A stretch of DNA of 64,000 bases from Phallusia mammillata (taxonomy: Eukaryota; Chordata; Ascidiacea; Phlebobranchia; Ascidiidae), in the NCBI GenBank assembly GCA_003260075.1, contig QLIY01000817.1, positions 1 to 64,000 of the forward strand. Direction: 5' to 3'. Made by a program: the position numbers and the translations under genes. The notes beneath the pieces were generated by a model. The model was not told the DNA's origin and did no database searches. It saw nothing but the letters and a program-made list of their open reading frames with translations. Positions 24,662-36,719 of the stretch are shown piece by piece. Each line of letters opens with the position of its first letter. Position 1 is the stretch's first letter.

Positions 24662-25459
24662 ATGACTCTATCAGCGATGGACGATGAGACAACAAACTAT
24701 GATGGCGAGGCGAAGATCGGCTATCTTACACTGTGCTCCGGTGTCGGTGGTGCGTTTTACCACCACAACAACAATTACAACACAAACAGCAAAGTCCCAC
24801 TGGACCTCCCACGCCCTACTGTCAACCATAGACTGGCGCATCTGAAAAACACAAACAACCGTGGGTTCAGCATGCCAGGAAGAGACAAACCAATGCCGTT
24901 CAATCTTCCGCAAAGCAACAATGCTCAACGCTTTTGCGACAACAGAATGCCTCGTTTGGTAAAAGTTGCTGTATACACCAAAGCCGCGAGTCCGTATTTG
25001 GTCATCCACGATTCCAATAAGAAGTACGCTAAGCCCGCAGCTTGCGTTAAACTTGTCAACTGTGCCGTTAAGCGGTGCTGTCAAGTCGGGCAAGAAGACG
25101 ACAACGCAGACGGTTGTACGTTTTGGATTGTTCAAAGCCGCCACATGGACGATGCAGATGGTTCCAGCGCTATTACTTTAAAGGCGGCTTCACAAGAACA
25201 ATGCAACGAATGGGTTGAACTACTTACAGAATTGACTAAAGGCGGAGTCAGCGGCTACGGCGGGATCACGGATGGTTATGTTCCAGGTTCTAGTGTTTTA
25301 CCAACATTAGATGAACAAGAAGACGGTGAAGGCGATGTTAACGGCGCAGGAGATACTTTAAAAGCGCCGCAAAGACGAAAAATGCGCGAAGGACGCCGCA
25401 GCAGCCTTAATAGTCTCGGCATTCGATTGCGCTCATACAGCAACAGCAAACAACGGTGA
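24662..25459 (+). CDS. PH-like domain protein, intronless, 265 aa
   Basis: An uninterrupted frame from ATG at 24662 to TGA at 25457-25459. Residues 1-95 are polar and Asn/His-rich, probably disordered. Residues about 96-200 look like a pleckstrin-homology fold: a basic first strand (PRLVKVAVYTK), a central YLVIHDSNKK strand pair, a CTFWIV strand, then ITLKAAS leading into an amphipathic helix with the signature tryptophan (QCNEWVELLTEL, Trp194). The tail is acidic (DEQEDGEGD) and then strongly basic (RRKMREGRRSS...RLRSYS), suited to phosphorylation or membrane contact. PH domains bind phosphoinositides or proteins; ligand and pathway here are unknown. A single-exon gene amid intron-rich neighbours raises the possibility of a retrocopy or an exon of a larger gene. 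An AATAAA lies at about 25920, about 460 bp beyond the stop. Confidence 0.65.
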   Translation: MTLSAMDDETTNYDGEAKIGYLTLCSGVGGAFYHHNNNYNTNSKVPLDLPRPTVNHRLAHLKNTNNRGFSMPGRDKPMPFNLPQSNNAQRFCDNRMPRLVKVAVYTKAASPYLVIHDSNKKYAKPAACVKLVNCAVKRCCQVGQEDDNADGCTFWIVQSRHMDDADGSSAITLKAASQEQCNEWVELLTELTKGGVSGYGGITDGYVPGSSVLPTLDEQEDGEGDVNGAGDTLKAPQRRKMREGRRSSLNSLGIRLRSYSNSKQR

Positions 25460-26890
25460 TAGAGTGGTGCGGACTTTGTTCAAGTCTCAAAACACACAAG
25501 GGCTATATGTTTGCCCCGTGAAATGGCGTGACCGCTCGAGACTGGGCCTAGATCAGTATTGAGGTCTTATTGCCGCACGACCAAACACCTGTGCAATGCA
25601 TTACAGAAGCGCCGACATTTCGGGGGTCAAAAAGGCACTGTGAATTTGGATTAAACTTTGACCCTTGTATACTGCTACTCAAAAATCGGTGCATTTGTTG
25701 TCCTTCCTTACGTTTTCGCAGAAAAACGTACACCACTGGTGTATGTCGTTGGCTGCTATTTTTTAAAAACTGTCATCCGCTTTATAGAGTGGTGCTTCGG
25801 CGATTTTTTAAGCTCATTGGAGACTGTTTGGTGTAAAATTATCACAGAGGTTCACCCACTATGTGTTGCTTTCATCTACCTTTCTACGTTTACTTATTCA
25901 TCTTTTGTTTTTTTCTTTGAAAATAAACACGAAAAAACTTAGCTTTGTTTGTTGTTGTTCGATGATGAAAACAGTGTTACCAAAGTATTGGGTGATTCCA
26001 CAGCACAGGGTAACAGCTTTTATATATTTCTTACATATGCATTGGTTAGCAGAACTGTTAGCATTTGATATTTATCTTATTCAGTTTCCAATCTCATACA
26101 TCGGTTTAAACTTTAGGGACGTTAAGCAAAAGCCAATTTAGTAAATGCAGTACACTATATGTAAAATGGAGTTTAAAAATGCCAGAGTGCAGTCAATTGC
26201 TGTTTACTTTTTTTAGCAGAATTATCTAAATTCAGGCAGCCGAAATCCAAGCAAACTTATTAAAAATTAAACACAGCAAAAAAATAGCATTTAAAAATAT
26301 TGCAATGGCTATTGAATTTTTTACACATTTTATGCTAGAAAACAAGGCAGCATGGAGTTCTAATTTTCAAGAGTTAAGACAAGAGTTTTATTATTCGTTC
26401 CGCAATAAATAATTCAGAACCTGCGGATCTGATGACAAGATCATAAATTATTAACGCTACGCAGACCACGAACGAAGCGACAATGCTTTCGAGTCGGCAT
26501 TGCACGACAATAATGAAATTCTCAAACGAGGCTAGGTCTGTGACGTCATAGTGGTGTAAGTTTTAAATAATGCATTTTGGCAATTTTATCCGTTGCTATG
26601 TAGCATTTTAATGAATGTTAGGTAAAAACTAAAAAGAATTACAGAGTAGTTGCTAACAGCACTAATTGGTTTGGTTAAATTCGATTAAAAATCCACTTAG
26701 CATACATTTAAAAGCATAACCAACAAAAAACTCCCAAAGTAGGCTATGGAGCCCGACAGTAAGAATACACTCAAGCATTGTTTTAGTTGAATAAACTTTT
26801 ATGGCAGATTGTAGTTTATGGAGGATAACTACCGATAGACAGGCAACGAAACTGAACAAAATAGATCGCAATGTATTATATGGAACATTT
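25460..26890. other. 3' flank of PH-like gene, otherwise nothing seen
   Basis: Likely 3' untranslated sequence with an AATAAA near 25920. Overlapping short frames after 25548 show no domain. Nothing else recognised before the SINE. Confidence 0.4.
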
Positions 26891-26895
26891 TTTTA

Positions 26896-27000
26896 CGGGG
26901 TTCGAACCCAGGCCACTTCCAGGTATGAATCCCGATCAGGTTGTTTATGTCCGCATATGGGTCAGGCCTCGCCGGACCATTCGGCCAAGTTCCTGCCCTA
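26896..27000 (-). repeat. tRNA-derived SINE, copy a
   Basis: On the minus strand it begins GGGCAGGAACTTGGCCGAAT (A-box-like TGGCCGAATGGTC) and, about 80 bp on, has the pol III B-box core GGGTTCGAACCC. Related units lie at 45984-46087, 59820-59923 and 61120-61223. The A-to-B spacing is too long for a tRNA gene, so this is a tRNA-derived retroposon. Confidence 0.8.
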
Positions 27001-27833
27001 TACTAAACACTCATTTTTAGATTACAAGCGCCATCTAACGGTCAAAAAAATCGCCACAACAAACACATTGGTCTCAGCCTGATAAATCTGCAATAAAAAA
27101 GTGGCGTCAACTTTTTACAAACCCAAACCATTTTGACGTAACGGCATTGTGTATTTATCAGCAGTTGTTTAAAGACAGACGTATTACCACTTAGCCTACA
27201 ATGGCTGCGTTATAGTTTATAAATCACATGGGAGTTTTTGACGTTTCAAAATGTTGTTTTTGTTTTGTATAAGTTTTATTAAAATTTTTGCAACAGATAA
27301 CACCGAACACAAAAAATAAAAAAGTATAGAACTTCAATTAACCAAAAACAAACTTAGCGACAGTGATTTGTTGGCGGGTAATCCCCTCAAGCGAATCCAC
27401 GGTATTCGGCGATTGAATGGTTTTTTGCCTTTTTGTAAATTTCATTTTTGTTGCTTAGGATTGGGAGGTGTTTATTGATTGAAATAAAATGATATTGAGG
27501 TTGTACTATTTTGACTAGTTTTTGTGGCTTTTTAAATGTCAGAAACATAATATAAAGTTAAAACTATGTTTACTGAGAAACTGACTGTAATCTAAAATAC
27601 GAATTAACCTTATTTTGTAAGCTTCCTTGTGTATACGCAAGTAAAACTTACACAGTCGCCGTTCCTGTGTCATAATTAAATAACAGTGGAATGAGTCATG
27701 GCAAATGATTAACTTAGGCTCAAACTAACCCGAGTGCATTGTGTACATTTTTCACATTTGTGCTATTGTCTGGCTCTTAAAGTATATCTGAAAAAGTAGA
27801 TAAGTTAGGATTTCTTGAGTGGCTTTAGAAGAA
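27001..27833. other. Upstream region of eIF4G-like copy 1
   Basis: AT-rich, no repeat or frame recognised. Contains TTTAG at 27824-27828 directly before the proposed first coding exon; this may be a trans-splice or cis-splice acceptor. Confidence 0.35.
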
Positions 27834-30800
27834 ATGCAAGAAATGACTTCAAAAGAGTTTCCTTATCAGGTATAATAGGTGCAACTTTTGAACAGCAGTA
27901 GTGGTCAGCTACAATAGTTACTAGTAGCCCTATACCAGAAATATTTCGCATTGCAAAACACATTTCTTATTTCATTGCTAAACTGAGTGTAAGTTTTAAA
28001 ACCTGAGGGGGGTGATATAATCATATGCAAATACACTTGATTTAAAATAGTATCATATGAAAAATAGCAGTGTCGAAAAGCTTAATTTAACATAAATTAA
28101 CATCAGTCTGTTAATTTTCAGACAATGCAAGCAAACAATGATAAAATTTTTGTAGATTTTTTTAAACCCAACAGTTTGAACAGTGGTTTTAAAATGTCTG
28201 TTTTGTTGCCAATGTTGAATAACCTTTACAAGAATATATACCTATTCAAATATGTTTGCTTCTCAAATTTTCACCTTTAAAAATATTTTCACCTAAAATA
28301 GGTATTAAAAATACCTGTTATATTCAGCCTGTTTCAACACGAAAGGAAGTTATCATTCAGGATCCAAACACTGGCAAAGATGTGACGAATGAAGTTCTAA
28401 CGGTCGGTAGAGATAAACCTTCCACAATTACAGATGCTGTATCAGTTTCCCATTCAGATGAAGAAACTTCAGTGAGTTTTTTTCAAACTGAAACAAAAAC
28501 TTTTTTACTGGATGTGTACAACATCAACATTTTTTTACTGGTTGCAATTAAAACTTTGTAGGACCAACAAAAAAGGAAATTGCAATAAGATTCAGACAAA
28601 CAATTCATATTAAAAGATTGATAACTTCATTTAACCATTAATACTTTTATTGTGTGTCCTTGCACACAAGTCTGTTGACATAGTTTAGTACAAGATATAT
28701 ACATTTATTTGTATTATTTTTAAACAGTGACCTAATAGTGCAGGGTATCGGAAATAATTTAAAACACATGTAATCTAGATTTTGTTTAATCATTATGTGT
28801 TAAGTATAGCTGACAAATAGTTTTATAAACTGGGAAGTTGATTTTGCAACTTATCCTAGGCCTGCTGTATCAGCAAAAGTAAAAGTGCAACAATGCATGT
28901 TAAAAAATTTAAATGTATATTTAGACAACTTCCCAAAGTAGATCTACAACATTTCAGGTCACATGTAAGCACTGCACTCAACAAAAGCTTGATCACGAAA
29001 AACAACTCAAACAAGTTGCTGCATTAGCAGAAGTAAAATTGAAGAGATCACACAATCCATGGAAGCCAAACAAGCTTAGGACAAATAAACATGAAGCCAA
29101 TGTTTCTAGTGAAGCATTGAAAACAGAGGTAAGTTTTTATAATGCCTATACATAAGCGGAGAGTGCATCAGCCAATGTGTAAGAGTTTGACTTTTGTAAT
29201 AGGCGATATCTTAGGTAGTAGTACTCTCTCACGTAATAGTTTAAAATACGGTGTAACTGCAGCACATGTAGTAATGATTTTATAATTGTGTCCTGTGACT
29301 ATAAATCTCTTTCACCAGGTAAAACAAACTCAAATTTTTTTAGCTGCCTGAAACAAATTTTGCATTACTGACAGTACTGATGTTCCTCACAGTATATTCT
29401 TCGACAAGTGAGATCAATTCTAAATAAACTTACCCCTCAGAATTTCCAACCTTTGATGGAAAAACTACAAACTCTTGAAATCAACACTGAGGTTCGATTG
29501 CGGGGTACAACTGATTTAATATTCAAAAAGGTTAGTGCTGATTCAAAAGGTAAATGCTGGTGCATGTATCAAATTGCAATCCAAAATTTTTTTAGGCAGT
29601 TGCGGAGCCCTTATATGGTGAAGTGTATGCAAATCTTTGTCGAACTATGTCACAAGTCCGAATAGCCACATGTTCAAAAGGCGATCCGGGCACAACTGTT
29701 GAATTTCGAAAAATTTTGCTTACAAGATGTCAGCGGGAATTTGAAAAAGACAAAATGGATCAAGAAGCCATAGAAATGTTGCAGGAAAAACTAGCAAATA
29801 CTAGTCCCCAGGTAATTCTTAACAGTGGCTTATCCACCAGATAACACCCAAATTGTCCTGCTTTCTGCCGCCTAATAACAGGGAGTAGGTTGTCTCAACG
29901 TAAAAATCATGAAAATGATTTGGATATTGGATTTTTAAGGGCTAACTGCCCTAAATTCGAAATTAATTGAACTGATTTTGCATTTAAATAATTTTAAAAG
30001 TAACAAAACGATTCAAAGCCTTTGGTGTTATATTGCTTAAAAAGCCAAATATGTAGTTGCTTGTTGCAAATATTTGATCATTGTTAAGTAACTATGTTTC
30101 AATTTTTAATATACGTGTAGTTCAGTGGTTCCCAACCTTACGTGGACCATGGCCCCCTACACGTAACTTTTTGAGGCTTGTGGCCCCCTTCAAGTAACCC
30201 TGTAAGTCCTGTGGCCCCCTTAAAAAATGAAATGGCAACCCGTGTTTGAATTCGGTACTAGTTTCGGGGTTGAACAGGTCGAATAGAGTAAAAAAGAATA
30301 CGTAATCGCGAAAAACCTTAATATAGGCAAATAGTGAGTGAAATAGTCGATTAAATTAGGAATAAAGTTATTTGCAACGCACACTTAGTTATGCGCATTA
30401 AAAAAAGAAAATGGCTTTTTGTGGGTGTTTCTGGTGAATATACTCATGTGGCCCCCCAGAACACAGCTCGTGGCCCCACTGGGGGGCCATGGGCCCTGGT
30501 TGGGAACCACTGGTGTAGTTGGTAACACACCAATACTTGACACACTTGATGCCTTCTTGCAACAAACCTTAGAGCATTTGTGACCTTAATTTTTCAACTT
30601 AACAGATGGTTAGTGCTTTCCGTCTGTATTGATAAAGCAACAATAATATTTCATATACACGACACTCACACTTATCTTGCTGCTGCAGTTTTGCTGTAGA
30701 AAGTTAGAGAGTAGTGGCGTTTTCTGCAAACTTTAAAGCTTCATTTTGTCGATTTAATGATGTGTAATAATAGAAGCTGATGCCGTTTAGCCTTAGTGCC

Positions 30801-32967
30801 ATTGAACTGTAGAAAGTGCCAAAGTTGCTCAGGTTTTAGTCTTGTACTGGACAATAAACCTTGTTGCCTGACACGGCGTTTAAATCGGCAAACGGAATAG
30901 GCAACAAAATAACTCCTGACTGTTTGACATGTAAATTACAACTATTAATTTGTAGCACATTTATGAAAGCAATATGTGAAGCAGAACAAGACACATAAAA
31001 GAGCGTTAGGAAAATCAGCAATTAAAATGTTGGCCCCTCCCATCCCTAATTTAAACATTTCTGGATACGCCCCTGATTTCTAACATGAGTATAATTGTGG
31101 AACTTTGCATTTTTCATTTTGTAGTTCTACATTTTTTCCAATGCAGGGCAGTTGCAATAAACACTTGACAATCCAGATCAACTTAAAAATATTATGTCAT
31201 TAGGTAAAAGAAATAGTGAAAAAAGAGATTGAGCTTGCCAAAATGAATGAAAGACATCAAACATTGGGAAATATACGTTTCATAGGAGAATTGTTTAAAC
31301 TTTCAATGCTGACAGAAACAATCATGCACAATTGTATTATTGCTCTGTTCAGAGGAAAATATGAAGACTCACTTGAATGTCTGACTGTTTTATTAAAAAC
31401 AATTGGAAAGGATCTTGACCATGCTAAAGGAAAGGTAATTTGATGAAACTTATCCTATTCTTTTACCATTTTACAAAGCCAAGTCATTAATTATGGGTCC
31501 CCTTTCCTGAAGGGGACACATATTGATTTTATTCGATTTGTTTGTTTGTTTTCTTCCCGAAGTTTGTCTGACTTGTTTTGCCATCAAATGTTTGGTGGGT
31601 TTGGATGAAACTTGCACAGCTGGTAGATATAGTTATGTAGATGTGCAACCCACTTTGTTTGTCTTGATTACCCCAGTATTAACCCCACTATCCCCCTAAA
31701 ATGGGTAAGTTTTAAAACAGTGTCGGAATTAGCTGTAATTTGGATAGCTTGTAGAGTATGTCATTGATGGGTGTTGATTGTTGTGTTCAGCCCTGTAGCC
31801 CTAACATTTACCCAACAAGCCCCCAAACTGTAAACGTATTTGTATGTTACTGGGCACCACATACGAAAGATTTCTGTGGTACAATGGTGTTACAAGGGCA
31901 AGCAGTCATATGTTACTTGTGTTTGTGGGTTGCTTGGCGGATTAGGGGGTTGTTAATAGCCCTATGATGTCAGAAGCAATAACAGTTGTTGCTCGAAACA
32001 CCTTTAGTGGTCAAAATTTTAAACTTGCAGTACTATTGATTGAGTTATTGAGGTTTCATATTTTTATAGTTTGTGTGTCAAACTCCATTAGTTACCCTAC
32101 TAGCCCACTAAAATGGGTGAGTTTATTAAACAGTATCGGAATAGGCTGAAATTTGGACAGCTTGTAGAATATGCCATTTGTTCCAAAATGGGTGTATTTT
32201 CTGAACACGTTTGAATTGAATGAAATTTGGATTGCTTGTAGGATTTGCCATTTATAAATGTTGATTGTTGTGTTTTACCCTATAGCTCCAACATTTACCC
32301 CACCAGCTCCCTAAATTAAGTGAATTTTAAAAAACGTCGGAACTAAATGAAATTTGCAAAGTTTATTGAACATACTATTATAAGTCCTCAATTGGTGTGT
32401 TTTGCCCTGTAGCCACACAATTTAACCAACTGGCCCCTAAAATGGGCTTTTTAACAATGTTCAAATTGTTGGGGCTACAAGGTAAAACACATCAATCGAA
32501 ACCTACAAATAGCATAGTCCATGTGCTGCCCAAGTTTCAGCCAATTCCGACACTGTTTAATAAACTCACCCATTTTAGGGAGCTAGTGGGGTGAAATTAG
32601 GACTACAAGGTTAAAGAAAACAATCAGCTTCTATGAATGGTAAATTCTGCAAGCTTTCCAAATTACAGCCAATTCCGACATTGTTTTTAAAAAACTGACC
32701 GATTTAGGGGGGTAGTAGGGTAACAAATGGGGTTCGACACACAAACTAAAAATATATGAAACCTCAATGACTCAATTAATAGTACTTTAAACTTTCAGTC
32801 CAATCTGCAAATGTTTAAAATTTTGACCACTAAAGGTGTTTTTACCAAAAACTGCTAATGCTTCTGACGTCATAAGGCTGTTGAGTTGAGTTGAGTTTAT
32901 TTCGCTTGGTGAAAGAAAATATAGCGACACAATAGCACTAAAAACAATCACCAAGCCGGAAATAGCT

Positions 32968-33062
<95 letters not shown>

Positions 33063-34678
33063 CGCTGCAGCTACACCGTATTATAAAGCGAACAACCCCC
33101 TGACTGCCATGGCAAAAAACGTCCACCAAGCAACCCACAAACCAGTAACATACAACTGGTTGCCCTTATAACACTATTGCGCCACAGAAATCTTTGGCTT
33201 GTGGTGCCCAGTAACATACAAATATATTTTATTCTTTGGGGGCTAGTGGGAAACTGGCAACTTTGTAATGAACAACAATCATTCCTTGCTGTTGAATTGG
33301 TGTAACAGTTCAAATACATCAGCTGTTTCACTTAAGATGGTTACTCCTTATTTTGCATAACCCAAGTTTTAATACTTATAGCAAAGAATGTCTCAGTATA
33401 TTCAAAACATTGAGAAAATTGTTCGAGAAAATAAAATGTCTTCTCGGGTCAAGTTCCTTCTTCTTGATCTTTTGGATTTAAAAAAGGTTGGATTTGAATG
33501 TTGCCATTGTTATTGCTATACTGACCAGCAACTGCCCTTTACATTTGTTTATAGAATCATTGGGTGCCTCGACAAAAAAGCATCCTACATCCTAAAACAA
33601 TAGAACAAATCTGTGAAGAATACAAAGCGAAACAGGATCAAAACTTCTCAAAAAGTATCAAAACTATTTTAGAATCCAAGTATAAAACTATAATTGGGGA
33701 ATATCTCAACACTTCTCACATAAAAGTAGGTTGGCACGCTGTCATCACCCTAATAGTTATAATGTTAATGTTGGACAAAAAAATGATGGAAGGACACAAA
33801 TCTTTACCCTTCGTTGCTATAGCATCACTAACTATATGTGCATTCATGTTTAGAAAGCAGAACAGGATTTAAACAAATTTAAAACACTCACAAATGAAAC
33901 ACTTGTGAGAGTGACAATGCAAATGTCACTGGAACACAGTAAAAAGTCACGGAAAAATGCCTCGGACTTGTTGGTTAATCTTTTGACAAACAACACTGTT
34001 TCTCCGGAAGAGTACAGTAAAGGGTAAGTTTGTTGGAAAATATTTTGTTCCTTCGACAAGAGGGGTAAAAAAATAAAAAATAAAATTAAATGTACAACAA
34101 GCATAGTTTTTGCTTTTCAAATAGTTGCATGACTTTAATGATTTTTTGCTTCCTATACACCTTTTTGCATTTTAGGGTTATTTCAGTAGTTACAGAAGCT
34201 ATTGATTTGGAACTTGATACACCAAAAATATGGCAGTACCTAGCTGAATTAATTGCTCCAGTATTGAATGCTGAAAGCACTGGGATTTCTATGTTATACA
34301 TCTCACAATTGTCATATCCCCTACAAGAGGAAAGAAAAACCGAAATTTTTGTCAAAGAAATCTTAAAACAGCTTACACTTTGCAAAGTAAGAAATATATA
34401 TAGGCGTAGGGCATTTTAACACTAAAGTTAGACTTATTTTAAATGTAGAGATAACAGAATTGGCACAGTACACTGAAACTAGTATTTGACCACCAATTAA
34501 TCATTTTAATATAAGTACGTCTTTAAATTCCATTGTTTTTAATTGAATGCTGGTCAACAGTAAATTGCTATTTCAGCAATACATTCTTTGCATAATTTTG
34601 TTTAGTTTATGTCAATTTTATTTATTTTAGAATGGTTCAGATGCTACGCAAACATGGAACAAGTATCAAAATCATTGA
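27834..34678 (+). CDS. Short eIF4G-like translation factor, copy 1 (MIF4G + MA3)
   Basis: Exons: 28328-28471, 28958-29128, 29393-29530, 29596-29811, 31204-31434, 33382-33486, 33555-33725, 33854-34023, 34176-34386, 34631-34678. Frames and phases agree across all junctions, with GT/AG at each. A candidate 12-codon first exon (27834-27869, phase 0) gives about 546 residues. Exon 28328 has the PABP-binding-type motif of eIF4G (IIQDPNTGKDVTNEVL, compare IRDPN.GGKDITEEIM). Next come NPWKP and the MIF4G HEAT domain: [77 protein letters not shown]. An MA3 HEAT domain follows (SIKTILESKYKTIIGEYL to [12 protein letters not shown]). In canonical eIF4G these bind eIF4A and eIF3/mRNA. I see no eIF4E-binding YxxxxL-phi motif, and the protein ends at TGA (34676-34678) just after MA3, so the W2/MNK-binding domain is absent. 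It is a divergent paralogue, likely cytoplasmic. Confidence 0.92.
30123..30512. mobile_element. hAT-type MITE in eIF4G-like copy 1 intron
   Basis: A 390-bp element with termini CAGTGGTTCCCAACC and GGTTGGGAACCACTG, flanked by an exact 8-bp duplication GTGTAGTT (30115-30122 and 30513-30520). It carries internal tandem GTGGCCCCCTT phrases and no coding frame. It lies in the 1.4-kb intron between the exons ending 29811 and starting 31204. Confidence 0.93.
32883..32967 (-). repeat. SINE-like repeat, copy 3
   Basis: GAGTTGAGTTGAGTTTATTT followed by CGCTTGGTGAA and ending CACCAAGCCGGAAATAGCTG, running straight into the poly-G tract. In copy 1 the matching point continues CGCAACGTTA, so the true continuation is lost here. 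Confidence 0.75.
32968..33061. repeat. 94-nt poly-G tract, probable artefact
   Basis: An uninterrupted G run, by far the longest of the twenty C/G runs in the window. It sits where one arm of an inverted repeat is interrupted and is more likely a collapsed or unresolved join than genomic sequence. Confidence 0.8.
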
Positions 34679-34830
34679 AGCAAGTTGGCAGCAATAAACA
34701 ATACCACATCTGGAAAAAAATGACTAAACCTAAAGGCTTCAACATCTACCAAGAATGAACCATCTTTACCCGTTTTTTTGTAAATTTAAATATATCAAAA
34801 ATCCTACAGAAAGAATTTTATAACAGCTAG

Positions 34831-36664
34831 CCCATGGGTGTCCAACCTTTTTCGACGCAAGATTGGCTTTTAAGGTAGTCGAACTTTCAGATTTACCATC
34901 CCATTATAAATTAGCAATATAATGCAAGATTGTGTGTATATTACGAAGGGATAACTAGCATTTTCCGATTGTTGTTATTTTTTTATCGTGGTTTGGGTTT
35001 TATTGTTTGTACAGTGCAATGAGCTTGATCCATTTGTATAACAGAGCAACTACCAGTACAAAGCAACAATTACTCATACAACTATTACTTTTGTGACATA
35101 ACAAAGCGCCTTCTGAATGCTTGTGGTGTGAACATATCAACATATCCTAATGATTAATACGCATAATAAAGTCATGTATTTACAACCACGTTCCTCATAA
35201 TTGTGGGTCCCCTTCCACGAAGGGGACACATATTGTTTTTGTCCGTATTTTTTTTTCTTTTTTCTGTCTAACGCTGGTTTGTGATACGCGTTTGGTCAAG
35301 AAAGAGTGCTTCAATTTTTTTCAAATTTATACACGTGTGACGTGTTAGTTATTATTCCAAATTTGATCCCCCTAAAGTTTGACCCCGAATGACCCAGCGG
35401 TTCACCCAAAGGCCACCAAAACGTAAATTTTTTAAAACGGCTGTACTGACTAAAGTACTTCATTTAGGAGTTATATGCTTTGTTGTTTGGTGCAATATAA
35501 GGTATTTCAAAGAATTTTAACTTCAAAAAATAATTTACCCATTTTCACCCCTTAAACCCCAAAATATTCGTTTCTGTCTAACGCTGGTTTGTTGAATGCG
35601 TTTGGTCAAGAAAGAGTGCTTTAAATTTATTCAAATTTGCACAGATGTTAGTTATTAATCCAAATTTGATCCTCCTAAAGTTTGACCTCAAACGACCCAG
35701 CGGTTCACCCACAGGCCCCCAAAACGAAAAACAATTAAAATAGCTGTACTGACTAAAGTACATAATCTGAGAGTTTCATGCTTTGTTGGTTGGTGCAATG
35801 TAAGATATTCTAAAGAATTTTGTAACTTTTTATTGGATTCACCCATTTTTATCCCTTAAACCCCAAAATAATAAGTTTTAGGCCAGAAATACAAGCCCTA
35901 ATGTGCTGAAATGTCAAACAATTGTTTGCAGTAGGTTATTCGTTTAGTATTTAAAATTTTGCCTTAATCGGCCAAATAGTTACTATTACAGCCCATTATA
36001 TGTGTACACTGTCAGTCAGATAGAAGTCTCAACTCTCAAGGGAGTAATTCACTTGTTTACGATTAAGGCGGGCGAATGCAGCGGGAGTGCTCAGCTTGAC
36101 ATCCGGACGGACGTTTTACGAGACAGTCGTGTTGGTGATTAGAAATCAGCTGTTTTTGCGCAGCTATGCTATGTGGTTTTATTAAGTTATCAAGTACATT
36201 TTCAGTTTTGGAAAATTGTGTTTAAAAACTGACCTTGAACGACAATATCAAGGTCAAAGCATGAGATTAGATTGAAAGTATTTTTCCCGTTCTTATTTAT
36301 TGTTGTTTGTAATTATATGACAATAATGATGCAAAAAGAATACAGATAAAACTTTTAAAGTTGGGTTATTGCTAAAGTTGGTTAAGTTTTTCCTTAAGAA
36401 TCTAAAAATAACCAGGACGTTTGTTTACCGTAAATCCGCACAAACGCGCGTGTGGTGACCCATTCGTTTTTGCTTGCAAAAACAATCATATGTGTAGATC
36501 AAATGATGTGTATAGTAAATTGGTAAATATCGTATAGAATATATAAAATGGAAGTGTATCAGACAACCACCTTTCTAGTTTTACTTCTAAATCCCTCGCG
36601 ATCGACTTGATATTAGTCCGAGATCGACCAGTCGATCGCGATCGACGGGTTGGACACCCCTATG
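34831..36664. mobile_element. Probable 1.8-kb hAT-like non-autonomous element
   Basis: GGGTGTCCAACCTTTTTCG at the left and CGGGTTGGACACCCCTATG at the right are inverted; CTAGCCCA (34827-34834) and TTAGCCCA (36665-36672) form a near-matching 8-bp flank, though the left terminus seems to have lost a few bases. The inside holds two tandem copies of about 310 bp starting CTAACGCTGGTTTGT (35268, 35578) and no gene. Confidence 0.55.
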
Positions 36665-36719
36665 TTAGCCCATTGCAAAGATGTTTTATTATGATTTTCT
36701 TGCAGCAATGGTTAATTAT

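Larger units (their letters stand above)
31490..33280. repeat. Large imperfect inverted repeat in intron, with SINE and poly-G inside
   Basis: Sequence at about 31800-32200 (for example TTTGTATGTTACTGGGCACC, ACACCTTTAGTGGTCAAAAT, AAAATGGGTGAGTTTATTAA) recurs in reverse complement at about 33270 back to 32500. The right arm is split by a SINE-like unit and the poly-G tract. Within the left arm, units containing AAAATGGGT and GGAAT..GCTG repeat at irregular spacing. The start (ATGGGTCCCCTTTCCTGAAG, near 31493) is shared with repeats at 35205 and 36720. It fits a foldback transposon in the intron between exons ending 31434 and starting 33382. Confidence 0.7.
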
